This document shows, in pieces, positions 8,967-16,574 of a stretch of DNA of 25,173 nt (position 1 is its first letter; the number at the start of each line of letters is the position of its first letter). The notes beneath the pieces were generated by a model. It was not told the DNA's origin. It made no database searches and saw only the letters and a program-made list of their open reading frames with translations. The translations under genes were made by a program, and so were the position numbers. This DNA is from a virus. The DNA lies in the IMG/VR virus record IMGVR_UViG_3300035698_013613, positions 1 through 25,173 of that record; one strand, 5' to 3'.

Positions 8967-9541
8967 TTTGCGTAATATGCCTTCTTAAAATTTAGAACAA
9001 GAATCCTAAAGATTTCCTGTCCCAATGCTTGATCTTTCATAACCTCATCCATGATTGGTCTTTTAGGAATCCTAATATAATTTGTATTTTTACCCAATTT
9101 TTTCAAACCGGGATTCATTTGAACCATTTTAGTATTCCAATAAACCCGCATTTTCGCTGAAACTCGAATTGAACAACCATCTCGAATTGAACAACCATTA
9201 TGAAGGATTGCAGCTAATTTACCAGCAGATAATCCAGAAGGATGTTGATCTGAAAAGAGCCAACCAACGAATCTCGAATATTTGTTTATCTTTTTAGTGG
9301 TAATTAATTTAACGAGTGCGCCGGTATTAACCCAAGGCGTATCAGAACCTTTCATAAGAATCGTTGCAGGGGAATTTGCAATTGATGATTTACCTTTAAT
9401 TTCTTTTTTTATTCTTTTTTTAACCAGTGTTCCGGCTCTATTCAAAGTCAAACGTCTAGCTCTACTAATAGCAGATTCCATTCTTCGAGGATTCAACATG
9501 AACTCAAATTGTTTCCATTTGCCTTTGAAACGAACTCCCAT
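8963..9541 (-). CDS. Tail-completion / HK97 gp10-like neck protein
   Basis: 192 residues, strongly basic. The pattern RAGTLVKKRIKKEI near residue 36, then a PWVNTGALVK segment near residue 70, ILHNG near residue 112 and IPKRPIMDEVM near residue 160 is the order seen in HK97 gp10-like and phage virion morphogenesis proteins, which complete the tail end or join it to the head. It starts in a TAATG overlap with the upstream gene. An 18-bp in-frame tandem duplication gives GCSIRD-GCSIRV just after the ILHNG motif. Family call is by motif order, with no structure check. Confidence 0.7.
   Translation of the reverse strand: MGVRFKGKWKQFEFMLNPRRMESAISRARRLTLNRAGTLVKKRIKKEIKGKSSIANSPATILMKGSDTPWVNTGALVKLITTKKINKYSRFVGWLFSDQHPSGLSAGKLAAILHNGCSIRDGCSIRVSAKMRVYWNTKMVQMNPGLKKLGKNTNYIRIPKRPIMDEVMKDQALGQEIFRILVLNFKKAYYAK
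9163..9198 (+). repeat. Perfect 18-bp tandem duplication, in frame
   Basis: CTCGAATTGAACAACCAT occurs twice back to back at 9163-9180 and 9181-9198. In the minus-strand gene it duplicates six residues (GCSIRD / GCSIRV). Identity of both copies suggests a recent slippage event. Confidence 0.95.
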
Positions 9542-9945
9542 TAAACAGATTTCTTTCTAGGCTGACTATCAGAAAAATCAATAGCCATAAATCCGTAACC
9601 ACCACGTCTTGTCATATGTCCAAATGGTCTTGTTCCCATGACAAAAAAATTACGAGTTGTATTACCAATAGAAGTAATCTTATCGCCAATATCAGGAGCA
9701 TAAGAAAGTTTAGTCATCTTCGATTTTGAAACCACAATATAACCGGCTGAACCTTCAATAAAACCAATCGATGATTTTCTCAATATTTGGTCATTTCTAA
9801 ATCGTACTTGACCAGTAATATTAACAGTTGTTTTTCTTGCAACCGTTTTAATTTCTTCACTGGCATCGGCATCATAAAACGTATTGGGTTTGTCAATTGG
9901 TTGAATCACAACCGGGATTGGATTAATGCAACGACCAGAAGGCAT
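9541..9945 (-). CDS. Putative head-tail connector (head closure) protein
   Basis: 134 residues lying between the gp6-like adaptor and the gp10-like protein, where head closure or stopper proteins are encoded. It has an SH3-like look: short beta segments with IGDKI near residue 87 and a basic, Gly/Arg-rich turn (HMTRRGGYG) near residue 110, followed by FMAIDFSDSQ. The ATG at 9943-9945 has GGAG 9 bases upstream and follows the adaptor stop by 3 bases. No family motif was recognised; the call is from position and general character. Confidence 0.55.
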   Translation of the reverse strand: MPSGRCINPIPVVIQPIDKPNTFYDADASEEIKTVARKTTVNITGQVRFRNDQILRKSSIGFIEGSAGYIVVSKSKMTKLSYAPDIGDKITSIGNTTRNFFVMGTRPFGHMTRRGGYGFMAIDFSDSQPRKKSV

Positions 9946-9948
9946 TTG

Positions 9949-10701
9949 TTAAACTCCAACCGATGTAATTGCGTCTTGAATACTAGATATTCCCATTCCC
10001 AACGGACGACGATAATTTCTCAATATCTGATCCACTTCAGGAATGCCAGAAGAAACACCACCAATTAATCCACTTGGTTTTGATGTGACATTATATTCAT
10101 ACAAATTTCCATCAACCATTTCTTTTTTCAATCCACTGAGATGTCCGTCAAAACTTGAGGTTCTTTCTTCATCTTCACCAAGATATAAATTATCTCGGTT
10201 TTCAATAGCCAGCATCATCACAGCACGCTTGATGTCATTCGGAGTCACGTAACTTGGAGTTACAAAATCCGTATATCCAAAAGTACCAACCAATCTTTGA
10301 TTCAACTCACCTTTCTGGAATAACAAACTCGCATAATAATCACCAGCATTTGAAAAGAAATTCTCATCACCTTTTTTCAAAACAATTTTTGGATTTTTTC
10401 GATCATCAGGCCACGGCTGACGATTAAAAACTGAATAGTTATCTGTATCTTCAACAGTCGTCGATTCATTCCGATACAATGATGTTAAAGAGATTATTGG
10501 AATTCCCAAATGAAGATACCTTGTTCCTGTCCCATTGATCGTGAAATCCAACGGCAAACTTTTGAAAAATTGCCCTGTAATCTTATTAACGTATTCACAA
10601 TATGTTTCAATTAGAGCCTCAGTATAATCATCGGTATAAGGAGCCGCATCAGGAAGTCCAGCAGCCCTAATTTCAACTAAACTAACATAAGCCCAAGCCA
10701 T
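9949..10701 (-). CDS. Head-tail adaptor, gp6-like connector
   Basis: 250 residues. The N-terminus (WAYVSLVEIRAAGLP, then an ALIETYCEYVNKITGQFF helix) and the segment PIISLTSLYRNES near residue 70 resemble gp6-like adaptors that bind the portal ring; later PNDIKRAVMMLAIENRDN near residue 160 gives the typical second helix. The C-terminus ends in an IPEVDQILRNYRRP segment, which is the usual end of this family. The ATG has TAGGAG 7 bases upstream. It is the first gene of the neck block, after the capsid accessory genes. Confidence 0.72.
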   Translation of the reverse strand: MAWAYVSLVEIRAAGLPDAAPYTDDYTEALIETYCEYVNKITGQFFKSLPLDFTINGTGTRYLHLGIPIISLTSLYRNESTTVEDTDNYSVFNRQPWPDDRKNPKIVLKKGDENFFSNAGDYYASLLFQKGELNQRLVGTFGYTDFVTPSYVTPNDIKRAVMMLAIENRDNLYLGEDEERTSSFDGHLSGLKKEMVDGNLYEYNVTSKPSGLIGGVSSGIPEVDQILRNYRRPLGMGISSIQDAITSVGV

Positions 10702-10713
10702 AAAAAACTCCTA

Positions 10714-11136
10714 TTAGCCGGTATATACCGCTTCCATCCGAAAAGTAAAACTATCTGTATGACTGGTCGTTACAACCAAATATAAATATGCTGGATCAGC
10801 AGTCGCTTCTTCATTATGAACAAAACATTCCCTTGGCAATGCAGCAACAGCCGTTGGAGTTCCACCAGATGATGTAGCTACTTTAATTTCGGTTAAATCA
10901 GAACCAGACAAACCATCAGGATCGGCTTCATAAAGCACAAAAGAGAACGTTGTGGCTGTAGTACCGTATCTTTCCATCGTTAGAGACTTAATAAGTGACC
11001 TGTGACCGCTTTCAAGTCGTAATGTGACTATAAGACCAGTTGTGACACCAGCGTTGTTTTGAACCGTTCTCTGATACGGATACGGCATTAAAGAGCCATT
11101 GTTATCAGTTGGACTTTGTTGATCAAATTTCGGCAT
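10714..11136 (-). CDS. Unknown beta-rich small virion protein
   Basis: 140 residues, Thr/Ser-rich with alternating strands and a proline-rich start (MPKFDQQSP...MPYPYQRT). The start ATG has AAGGAG 10 bases upstream. Placed between the capsid accessory genes and the neck adaptor, it could be a head decoration or a neck-associated protein. No family recognised. Confidence 0.6.
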   Translation of the reverse strand: MPKFDQQSPTDNNGSLMPYPYQRTVQNNAGVTTGLIVTLRLESGHRSLIKSLTMERYGTTATTFSFVLYEADPDGLSGSDLTEIKVATSSGGTPTAVAALPRECFVHNEEATADPAYLYLVVTTSHTDSFTFRMEAVYTG

Positions 11137-11151
11137 TTTTATTTTCTCCTT

Positions 11152-11487
11152 CTATTTGTCAAAGTATCTCGGATTTCCAGTTTTAATAAGTTCAATCTTT
11201 GCCATTTCAGATTCAAATACTTTTGTTACTTTCAAAAGAACATCATCGGCGCTAATTATAACCGAAAACCCGCCTTTAGTTCCGAAGTTTTTTCTTTCAT
11301 CAATAGAAAACTGAACAACTCTAAATTTTTTGGGAATCGGTATAGCCAACATTTGGCCACTAGAATATAAAACGAAGCCAGAAATAATGTCACGATTTTC
11401 ATTAATAAATTCTTTAACTTTCTTAAAGTCAATGGGGTGACTGAATTTCTCAGTCACCCCATTTCTCAAATTCACGGCGAAAGACAT
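11152..11487 (-). CDS. Unknown small protein with hairpin near its start
   Basis: 112 residues from the ATG at 11485-11487, chosen because AGTAGG lies 6-7 bases upstream; a longer frame reaching 11535 would overlap the upstream gene and has no such site. The protein is basic with an ERKNFGTKGGF segment, part of which is encoded by a copy of the dispersed site (11276-11291). Codons 9-19 form a perfect 14-bp hairpin in DNA or mRNA (11431-11463). It overlaps the end of the previous gene slightly less than its reading frame allows (stop 11495, start 11487). Function unknown. Confidence 0.65.
   Translation of the reverse strand: MSFAVNLRNGVTEKFSHPIDFKKVKEFINENRDIISGFVLYSSGQMLAIPIPKKFRVVQFSIDERKNFGTKGGFSVIISADDVLLKVTKVFESEMAKIELIKTGNPRYFDK
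11276..11291 (-). repeat. Dispersed site, copy 3 (inside a coding region)
   Basis: AAAACTTCGGAACTAA on the minus strand, in the sense orientation of the surrounding gene, encoding KNFGTK. Confidence 0.85.
11431..11463. promoter_or_regulatory. Perfect 14-bp inverted repeat with 5-base loop inside a gene
   Basis: AATGGGGTGACTGA (11431-11444) and its exact reverse complement (11450-11463) flank ATTTC. In the minus-strand mRNA it begins 24 bases after the start codon. No T-run follows on either strand, so it is not a classical terminator. Confidence 0.85.
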
Positions 11488-11494
11488 AAAAAAC

Positions 11495-11818
11495 CTACTT
11501 ATTTTTATAGTCCTTCTTAATTTTCTTGTCCTCAAACACTTCTTTCTTTTCTTCGACCACTACCTTTTTTTTCACTTTGGATTTTTCCAATTTTTCTTTT
11601 TTATCAGGAACGGCAGGAAGTTGTGCCGATTTAAACCTAAGTCCTGTTAGATACAAATAAACATATTCATCGTGTGAAATAAGTTTCATCTTATTCTTCA
11701 TCAGATGAAGGGAACCAATTGTCGATCTTTCAACGGCTTTAACGCCGCTTGAAAATTTGAACTTTACAGGAATATCATAAGCCTCAGTTTGCTTAGGGAT
11801 GACCATCATCATTTTCAT
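11495..11818 (-). CDS. Unknown small protein with Lys/Glu-rich tail
   Basis: 107 residues from the ATG at 11816-11818. This start is preferred over an ATG at 11833, because the earlier ATG overlaps the GGAGGGG that serves as the ribosome binding site 7-8 bases upstream. The first 65 residues form a small mixed domain (KFKFSSGVKAVERSTIG, then EYVYLYLTGLRFKSAQ); the last 40 are almost entirely Lys, Glu and Val. The stop of the upstream gene (11821) lies 2 bases before the start. Probably a capsid-linked accessory protein by position; no family recognised. Confidence 0.6.
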   Translation of the reverse strand: MKMMMVIPKQTEAYDIPVKFKFSSGVKAVERSTIGSLHLMKNKMKLISHDEYVYLYLTGLRFKSAQLPAVPDKKEKLEKSKVKKKVVVEEKKEVFEDKKIKKDYKNK

Positions 11819-11820
11819 GA

Positions 11821-12171
11821 TTAACCCCTCCAATGATATATGATATGAACCATTGAACCTTGACCCTCGAAGAACCGTAGCAATTCCTTATCGTAAATTT
11901 CAACACTCTGATTTTTCTTCATGCAAAACCCGGAACCGAGAAATCGTTGTGATCTCAAAGAATTTGCACCAATCAGTTTAGCAACAGCGAGTAGCTTATT
12001 TTCATCATCTTCCTCATCGTCAATTTCTTCAACTACCACCGTTTTAATTTCTTCTTCAACCACTTCGGGTTCGTCATCATCAATGAACTGTTTTTCTTCC
12101 TTAATAGCGACCTTGATTTTTTTCTCTTTCAAGGGTTTAATTTTTTTCACTTTTTTTGCAACTTTAGCCAT
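11821..12171 (-). CDS. Unknown protein with charged N-terminus
   Basis: 116 residues from the ATG at 12169-12171, chosen for the AAGGAG 9 bases upstream; a longer frame to 12240 lacks this. Residues 1-30 are Lys-rich, residues 30-60 Glu/Asp/Val-rich, and residues 60-116 form a compact domain (LLAVAKLIGANSLRSQRFLGSGFCMKK). It follows the major capsid gene directly and shares the low-complexity charged style of the neighbouring gene at 11495, so the pair may work together, for example on the capsid surface. This is inference from position. Confidence 0.6.
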   Translation of the reverse strand: MAKVAKKVKKIKPLKEKKIKVAIKEEKQFIDDDEPEVVEEEIKTVVVEEIDDEEDDENKLLAVAKLIGANSLRSQRFLGSGFCMKKNQSVEIYDKELLRFFEGQGSMVHIIYHWRG

Positions 12172-12248
12172 TTTGATTTGCTCCTTTCTTTCACTGTACC
12201 AGTGAGTCGTAATAACCTTATGGCGTTTCGTTTCCTCCATTCAAATTA

Positions 12249-13466
12249 TTACGCCGGGAGCGCCACATTTTTCGCCAACACAGTAGCGGTAACTTCCTCA
12301 AATTGACAATCCACGAAAACGGTCATAGCGTACTGATCGGTTCCGGCAAAGATGTCTCGATCTTTTTCAAGTCGAATATCACGACCAATAGCCAAGATCA
12401 TATTCTTATAGTTCGCCAGCAAAATCTTTCCAAGCGTATTATAAGTAACCTTAACGACATCACCATCACCAATCGCACCACCACCATTACGAGTAACTGT
12501 TGCAGCAACAGCACCAGTACCAACAGCCAGAGCGTAATCAGTCGTTAAAATAAACTTAGCAGTAGCAACCGCAGCTAACGCTGTAGGAAGCAACGTAACA
12601 TCAGTAATACCACCATAACTCAAAGTCTGTGCAGCAGTACCAGTCATCGTCGCAGTTTCAACAAACTGTGGTGTTGCGGACAAATACGGAATCGGGATGA
12701 TCGGAACACCAAATGGCTTCAAGGAATCAGACGAATTCAAAGCACGATCACCGGTATCAGTAGCGCGTGTTGAAACTGTTTCACGATAACCTTGTTCATG
12801 TTCCATCGACGCAAAGTAACGAAGATCACCATTGTTCTTCAAGAACTTAGACGGCATCGCAGTACGCATTGCACCAAATACAGAAGCAGAAACTTCAGCA
12901 CCAGCGGAATCAACAACGTTACCAGACAACGCCTGTTTTAGCAGACCATCAAACTGTGCCAGATAACTATCGTTGACATAATTAGCAGCAGAACCACCAC
13001 CAAGCACATCTTCCTCGATAACTGCATAACCAACGGTATTACCGTCGATAACCAATTCCTCAAGGTTGTTTGCCAACTGCCTAGCCATCATCTTGACGAT
13101 ATGTTCTTTAACATTCGGCCCTTCAACATTGATCTTGGCGAATTCATCTGAAATTTCAAAGGGAACCAGAATACCTTTCGGCTGTAAAGTCACCTTGGAA
13201 GTCGTAACATTACGTCGAACCGCCGTTGCAGTCGCTTCCGTTTTCACCATCGCAACACGATTTGCGACGGTAATTTTGTCGATATATTTTTGCTCATTTC
13301 TGAACTTTTCGACTCGCATATTTTTGAACATAATCGATTCATCAACCACAAAATCAATGAACTTGGACGCCTGTTTCGGATTTAGCTTACCATCAGTAGC
13401 AAGATCACTCGTTTGAATGATTGCTTTAACGGCATCAATTACTTCCTGATTCGTTTTCTTTCGCAT
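12249..13466 (-). CDS. Major capsid protein, HK97 fold
   Basis: 405 residues from the ATG at 13464-13466, with AGGAGG 8 bases upstream, one of the best ribosome binding sites of the window. The N-terminal helix, a beta segment (KVTLQPKGILVPFEISDEFAKINVEG) and ARQLANNLEELVIDGN match the N-arm, E-loop region and spine helix of HK97-fold capsids. The KPFGVPIIPIPYL segment near residue 235 and the final VFVDCQFEEVTATVLAKNVAL are typical of the A-domain and C-terminus. About 80 Thr/Ala/Gly-rich residues (250-330) look like an inserted surface domain. It follows the scaffold gene and builds the procapsid around it. Confidence 0.9.
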   Translation of the reverse strand: MRKKTNQEVIDAVKAIIQTSDLATDGKLNPKQASKFIDFVVDESIMFKNMRVEKFRNEQKYIDKITVANRVAMVKTEATATAVRRNVTTSKVTLQPKGILVPFEISDEFAKINVEGPNVKEHIVKMMARQLANNLEELVIDGNTVGYAVIEEDVLGGGSAANYVNDSYLAQFDGLLKQALSGNVVDSAGAEVSASVFGAMRTAMPSKFLKNNGDLRYFASMEHEQGYRETVSTRATDTGDRALNSSDSLKPFGVPIIPIPYLSATPQFVETATMTGTAAQTLSYGGITDVTLLPTALAAVATAKFILTTDYALAVGTGAVAATVTRNGGGAIGDGDVVKVTYNTLGKILLANYKNMILAIGRDIRLEKDRDIFAGTDQYAMTVFVDCQFEEVTATVLAKNVALPA

Positions 13467-13509
13467 TTTCGTTCCTCCTATTTTTTTCTCAGCGAACACA
13501 TTTATTTTA

Positions 13510-14019
13510 TTAATGAGTGGTGATCATGTCATCCCACATATTAGCTTCTTCTTTTTCAGTATCGATTTCTTCAGTCTCAACATCTTCATCAACAGTCGCA
13601 GTCGGCAATCCACGCGACTTTTCGATCTTCGTAATCTTACCTTGAAGTTGTGCAAACTGCTTCATGATCTCAGCAATTGGCGCAAGAGACTCTTCAATAT
13701 TGGAAAGTCGCTCACTCACATCATCATCCGGTGTTTCCTTTTCGACTTCTTCCTCAACTTTTTCGTCAGTTTCTTCATCAGACTCATCAACTTCTTCTTC
13801 GTCGTCAACTTCATCATCAACTTCTTCAGTAGTCGTAGTAGTCGTGGTAGTTTCAACTGCTAAATTGTCGATAACATCTTTCAAAGCATCGAGTTTTGCC
13901 ATGACATCATCAGTGACATCAACAGTCGGTTCCTCATCACTGATTTCCTCATCCTCAACGGGAACCACATTCTTACTAACCTTTTCCTCAACAGTCTCAA
14001 TTTTTTTCTTTTTGCTCAT
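13510..14019 (-). CDS. Nested scaffold protein from an internal start
   Basis: An internal ATG at 14017-14019 is preceded by AAGGAAGGAG ending 8 bases upstream, stronger than anything before the outer start at 14190. It would give a 169-residue acidic protein (MSKKKKIETVEEK...) comprising only the scaffold part. Phage scaffolds made from an in-frame start inside the protease gene are known, lambda C/Nu3 being the classic case. The C-terminal coiled-coil-like region would contact the capsid protein. Seen: the start site and composition; inferred: separate expression. Confidence 0.65.
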   Translation of the reverse strand: MSKKKKIETVEEKVSKNVVPVEDEEISDEEPTVDVTDDVMAKLDALKDVIDNLAVETTTTTTTTEEVDDEVDDEEEVDESDEETDEKVEEEVEKETPDDDVSERLSNIEESLAPIAEIMKQFAQLQGKITKIEKSRGLPTATVDEDVETEEIDTEKEEANMWDDMITTH

Positions 14020-14190
14020 ATCCTCGACTCCTTCCTTAGTTTTTAAGGATTTAATGACCAATACACTTTCTTCATTGGCACCTTCTTTAACCATATGAAT
14101 TGAACTCACATCCAATTTTGTATATCGTTTAGGGCGATAATCACTCTGTTGATTTGCTTTCTTAGTTTCAATTTTACTCATCATCATCAT
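13510..14190 (-). CDS. Protease C-terminal tail plus scaffold in one frame
   Basis: 226 residues starting at a run of four ATG codons that overlaps the end of the XkdF-like protease gene. Residues 18-48 (RYTKLDVSSIHMVKEGANEE) match the segment that in XkdF-like and related head proteases usually follows the catalytic domain in the same polypeptide (V-x-x-V-x-x-GAN). The rest is extremely acidic, with a run of eight threonines and a coiled-coil-like end (ERLSNIEESLAPIAEIMKQFAQLQGKITKIE), as in scaffolds. So this reading frame contains the missing tail of the protease followed by scaffold. Translation could come from coupling at ATGAGTAA or from a +1 frameshift. Confidence 0.75.
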   Translation of the reverse strand: MMMMSKIETKKANQQSDYRPKRYTKLDVSSIHMVKEGANEESVLVIKSLKTKEGVEDMSKKKKIETVEEKVSKNVVPVEDEEISDEEPTVDVTDDVMAKLDALKDVIDNLAVETTTTTTTTEEVDDEVDDEEEVDESDEETDEKVEEEVEKETPDDDVSERLSNIEESLAPIAEIMKQFAQLQGKITKIEKSRGLPTATVDEDVETEEIDTEKEEANMWDDMITTH

Positions 14191-14713
14191 CCTCGATTAT
14201 AGCCATTGCTGTTCCAGTAATAGAAAATGCGCCATATTTACCATCTATAACCTTTTGAAACACATCTTCATCTAAAATTTTAACTGTGAGAATCCAAGTT
14301 CCTTTAGGCAACATATCATCGGATTCAAATCCAATGTCACTTTTTTTCATTTCAATTGGAGTCAACCAATTTTCAACAACAACAAAATCATCCGAAATAG
14401 TATCGTCATCATGCACTTCACCAATGTCTTGTGATTCCTTCATGAATTTATGAGCCGCAACTCGAATCACATCTTCACTATAAATATCATTATCAGCGTC
14501 ACGTTGTTCAGGCTTTAATACGATTCCAGTGATTGTCTGTTCGAGGACATTTTTGATAACATCAAATGACAGCCCTTTCGATGTATCAACATCAACACTT
14601 TCAGTTTTAACTGGGTTAATCTTTTCAGTGATGAAAATTTTTAATTCTGAAGGGAGATTAGTAATTTCGTTGAACGACAAATTACCAATTATTTCTTCAA
14701 ATTTTTTAGACAT
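14174..14713 (-). CDS. Prohead serine protease, XkdF-like
   Basis: 179 residues from the ATG at 14711-14713. The layout matches XkdF-type head proteases: TGIVLKPEQRDADNDIYS (62-79), a candidate catalytic His101 in GEVHDDD, VVENWLTPIEM (112-122), LPKGTWILTVK (135-145) and the candidate nucleophile Ser164 in GAFSITG. The frame ends in EDDDDE, and the usual GAN-containing tail is found in the next gene in another frame. It would cleave scaffold and capsid proteins during head maturation. The ribosome binding site GGAG is 13 bases from the ATG and partly inside a hairpin (14727-14762). A TTG at 14746 is an alternative, less likely start. Confidence 0.8.
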   Translation of the reverse strand: MSKKFEEIIGNLSFNEITNLPSELKIFITEKINPVKTESVDVDTSKGLSFDVIKNVLEQTITGIVLKPEQRDADNDIYSEDVIRVAAHKFMKESQDIGEVHDDDTISDDFVVVENWLTPIEMKKSDIGFESDDMLPKGTWILTVKILDEDVFQKVIDGKYGAFSITGTAMAIIEDDDDE

Positions 14714-14726
14714 GGATATTTCAACT

Positions 14727-14762
14727 CCAATAAAAACGAACTTCAAACTTGAATTTTATTGG
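14727..14762 (-). promoter_or_regulatory. Leader hairpin covering the protease ribosome binding site
   Basis: CCAATAAAA (14727-14735) pairs perfectly with TTTTATTGG (14754-14762); inside, TTCAA and TTGAA (14742-14753) can pair too. In the mRNA the GG of the protease GGAG site falls in this stem, so folding could limit protease synthesis. Confidence 0.55.
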
Positions 14763-14801
14763 AAACGAGAAATAAATCAAGAAATATTTTGAATATGATT
14801 C

Positions 14802-14818
14802 ATTAGTTCCGAAGTTTT
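14802..14818 (-). repeat. Dispersed site, copy 4
   Basis: AAAACTTCGGAACTAAT on the minus strand, 4 bases after the portal stop codon, in the gap before the protease gene. Identical over 17 bases to copies 1 and 5. Confidence 0.9.
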
Positions 14819-14822
14819 CGTT

Positions 14823-16565
14823 TTAAACTTCCGGTTCCGTATCGTCGATCTCATCGTCCAAATCATCAATATTGGATGATTCCGAATCATTATTTTTTTG
14901 CTGTTCTCTAGCAACTTGTAGCATCATAGGAGTATTTGCATCAAGTTCACCAGTGACAGGACCAAGCTCTTGATTCAAAATGATTTCTAGGATACCTCTA
15001 GCTATCTCAGGTGTTAAACCACCAGAACGATCACCAGCAGATAACAATTTAACCATACTTTCAACATCAGTATTTAACGGCGAATTTGTAACGAACTTAT
15101 GAAATTTCGATCCCAATGGAAGCATAATCTGTCGGTTAATGAAAGAATCAGCTTCCATCCTCTCAGGACTAAATACCTGTTCATCAGTCAAACGTCTAGC
15201 TTCAGCAGCCGTAGAACGTGTATAATCATCAGTCCTACCAAGATAGATTGGAGTTATTCTCCAAGACCTTCTAATACGATCAAGATTGTTTTTAGTGAAG
15301 TTCTCAAAAAACTCATCTTTCTGTTGAATCTTATCCATCGATTCAATGCGAATTTTCATAGTTCCTTTATCACTACCAAGCCCATTAATCCCCATTTCAT
15401 CCTCACCTGAATCACCCTCGATCAGAATGAACCGGGAACGATTCATATTTCCTTCCATTTGGGACTCAGTATATTCCTGTAATCGCTCAATAGCTCCATC
15501 AGTCAACAAACCACCTTCAACAATCACAAACATAGATGGAACATTATTTCTAAGCATTGTCGAAAAATTAATTTGATCTGCGAATCTAGTTCCATATATC
15601 TGTAAAATCGCACCTGAATATCGAGGTAAACCATAAGGTGATAATTGACTGTAAATATTAAAAAACATCATCTCATTGGCTAATTTACATTTATCTGCTT
15701 CTTTCAACTCCTTACCTTCTGGAAAAAATGCACCAGTTTCCCTATTCAAATTGCGAGGATCACCATATTCCTTAAACCAAACTTTAGTTGTTCCTTTAGT
15801 TTGAACGTAACGCCTGAATTTAGCTTGTGCATCTCTAGTTTCAATCTGAGGAAAACCATTTTTATCAATCACCTTATAATACTGCTCATACCACGTTGCT
15901 TTCTCATCCTCTTTGGTCATCCGTACATCTTGAGAATGAATATGTGTAAAAAAATCAAGATCGGCGTTAACATTACGAATAACTTCCCAACAACCCCATC
16001 CTTCATCTTCCATGTCATACCATGATTTTTTTCTGACACCAGTAAATGAATCTCGACCACCAGCACTTGCGAAGAAATTCTTCAATTGTAAAAATTCAAG
16101 TTGAATTTCATTATCGAGTTCTTCTATCTGTTTATCATCCATTGTCCGTTTAATATAATTTATTTCATCTGTGCATGGCCGAATAATAAAACCAAATCCA
16201 ACAACATTTGTGACCATTGCATCTATACATGGTCCAACTTCAGAACAACTTTCAGGAATCTCTGCAAGTTCAGCCGGATCATAAAGTGGTGCAATAACTT
16301 TTGATTCATCATACCAAGATATAAATGGATCATCTATAGTTGCTGTTGATGTTCCACGTTGATTAACTCTCGTTACCGCTTTTTCTTTTTTTAGTTGTTC
16401 CCGTTCTTCACGTTCCAGTGCGATCTGATAAATATTTGTTGGTTTACCAGATTGCTTACTTTTTCCAACTCCAATATGACGCACATTTATTTTAGGTGGA
16501 GTTCTTTTTTTAACAACCTGAAGTGATGTTGAAGTTGCTTTATTTTTCAGCTTGATTTTTGCCAT
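14823..16565 (-). CDS. Portal protein
   Basis: 580 residues, directly after the large terminase and before the head protease. The N-terminus is basic and disordered-looking; the core has LAEIPESCSEVGPCIDAMV (100-118) as in HK97/PBSX-type portals, where a stretch of this kind precedes the ring domain. Further on, YGLPRYSGAI near residue 320 and LRNNVPSMFVIVEGG, then RRSWRITPIYLG with AEARR near residue 460, follow the usual portal order. The C-terminal tail is Asp/Glu/Ser-rich. The start has GAGG 8 bases upstream. The portal forms the dodecameric DNA channel at the packaging vertex. Confidence 0.9.
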   Translation of the reverse strand: MAKIKLKNKATSTSLQVVKKRTPPKINVRHIGVGKSKQSGKPTNIYQIALEREEREQLKKEKAVTRVNQRGTSTATIDDPFISWYDESKVIAPLYDPAELAEIPESCSEVGPCIDAMVTNVVGFGFIIRPCTDEINYIKRTMDDKQIEELDNEIQLEFLQLKNFFASAGGRDSFTGVRKKSWYDMEDEGWGCWEVIRNVNADLDFFTHIHSQDVRMTKEDEKATWYEQYYKVIDKNGFPQIETRDAQAKFRRYVQTKGTTKVWFKEYGDPRNLNRETGAFFPEGKELKEADKCKLANEMMFFNIYSQLSPYGLPRYSGAILQIYGTRFADQINFSTMLRNNVPSMFVIVEGGLLTDGAIERLQEYTESQMEGNMNRSRFILIEGDSGEDEMGINGLGSDKGTMKIRIESMDKIQQKDEFFENFTKNNLDRIRRSWRITPIYLGRTDDYTRSTAAEARRLTDEQVFSPERMEADSFINRQIMLPLGSKFHKFVTNSPLNTDVESMVKLLSAGDRSGGLTPEIARGILEIILNQELGPVTGELDANTPMMLQVAREQQKNNDSESSNIDDLDDEIDDTEPEV

Positions 16566-16574
16566 TTTCTATCC

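Noticed and set aside
13664-14098. Plus-strand Ser/Val-rich open frame
   Set aside because: It is the reverse reading of the acidic, poly-Thr scaffold region; its composition is explained by that alone.
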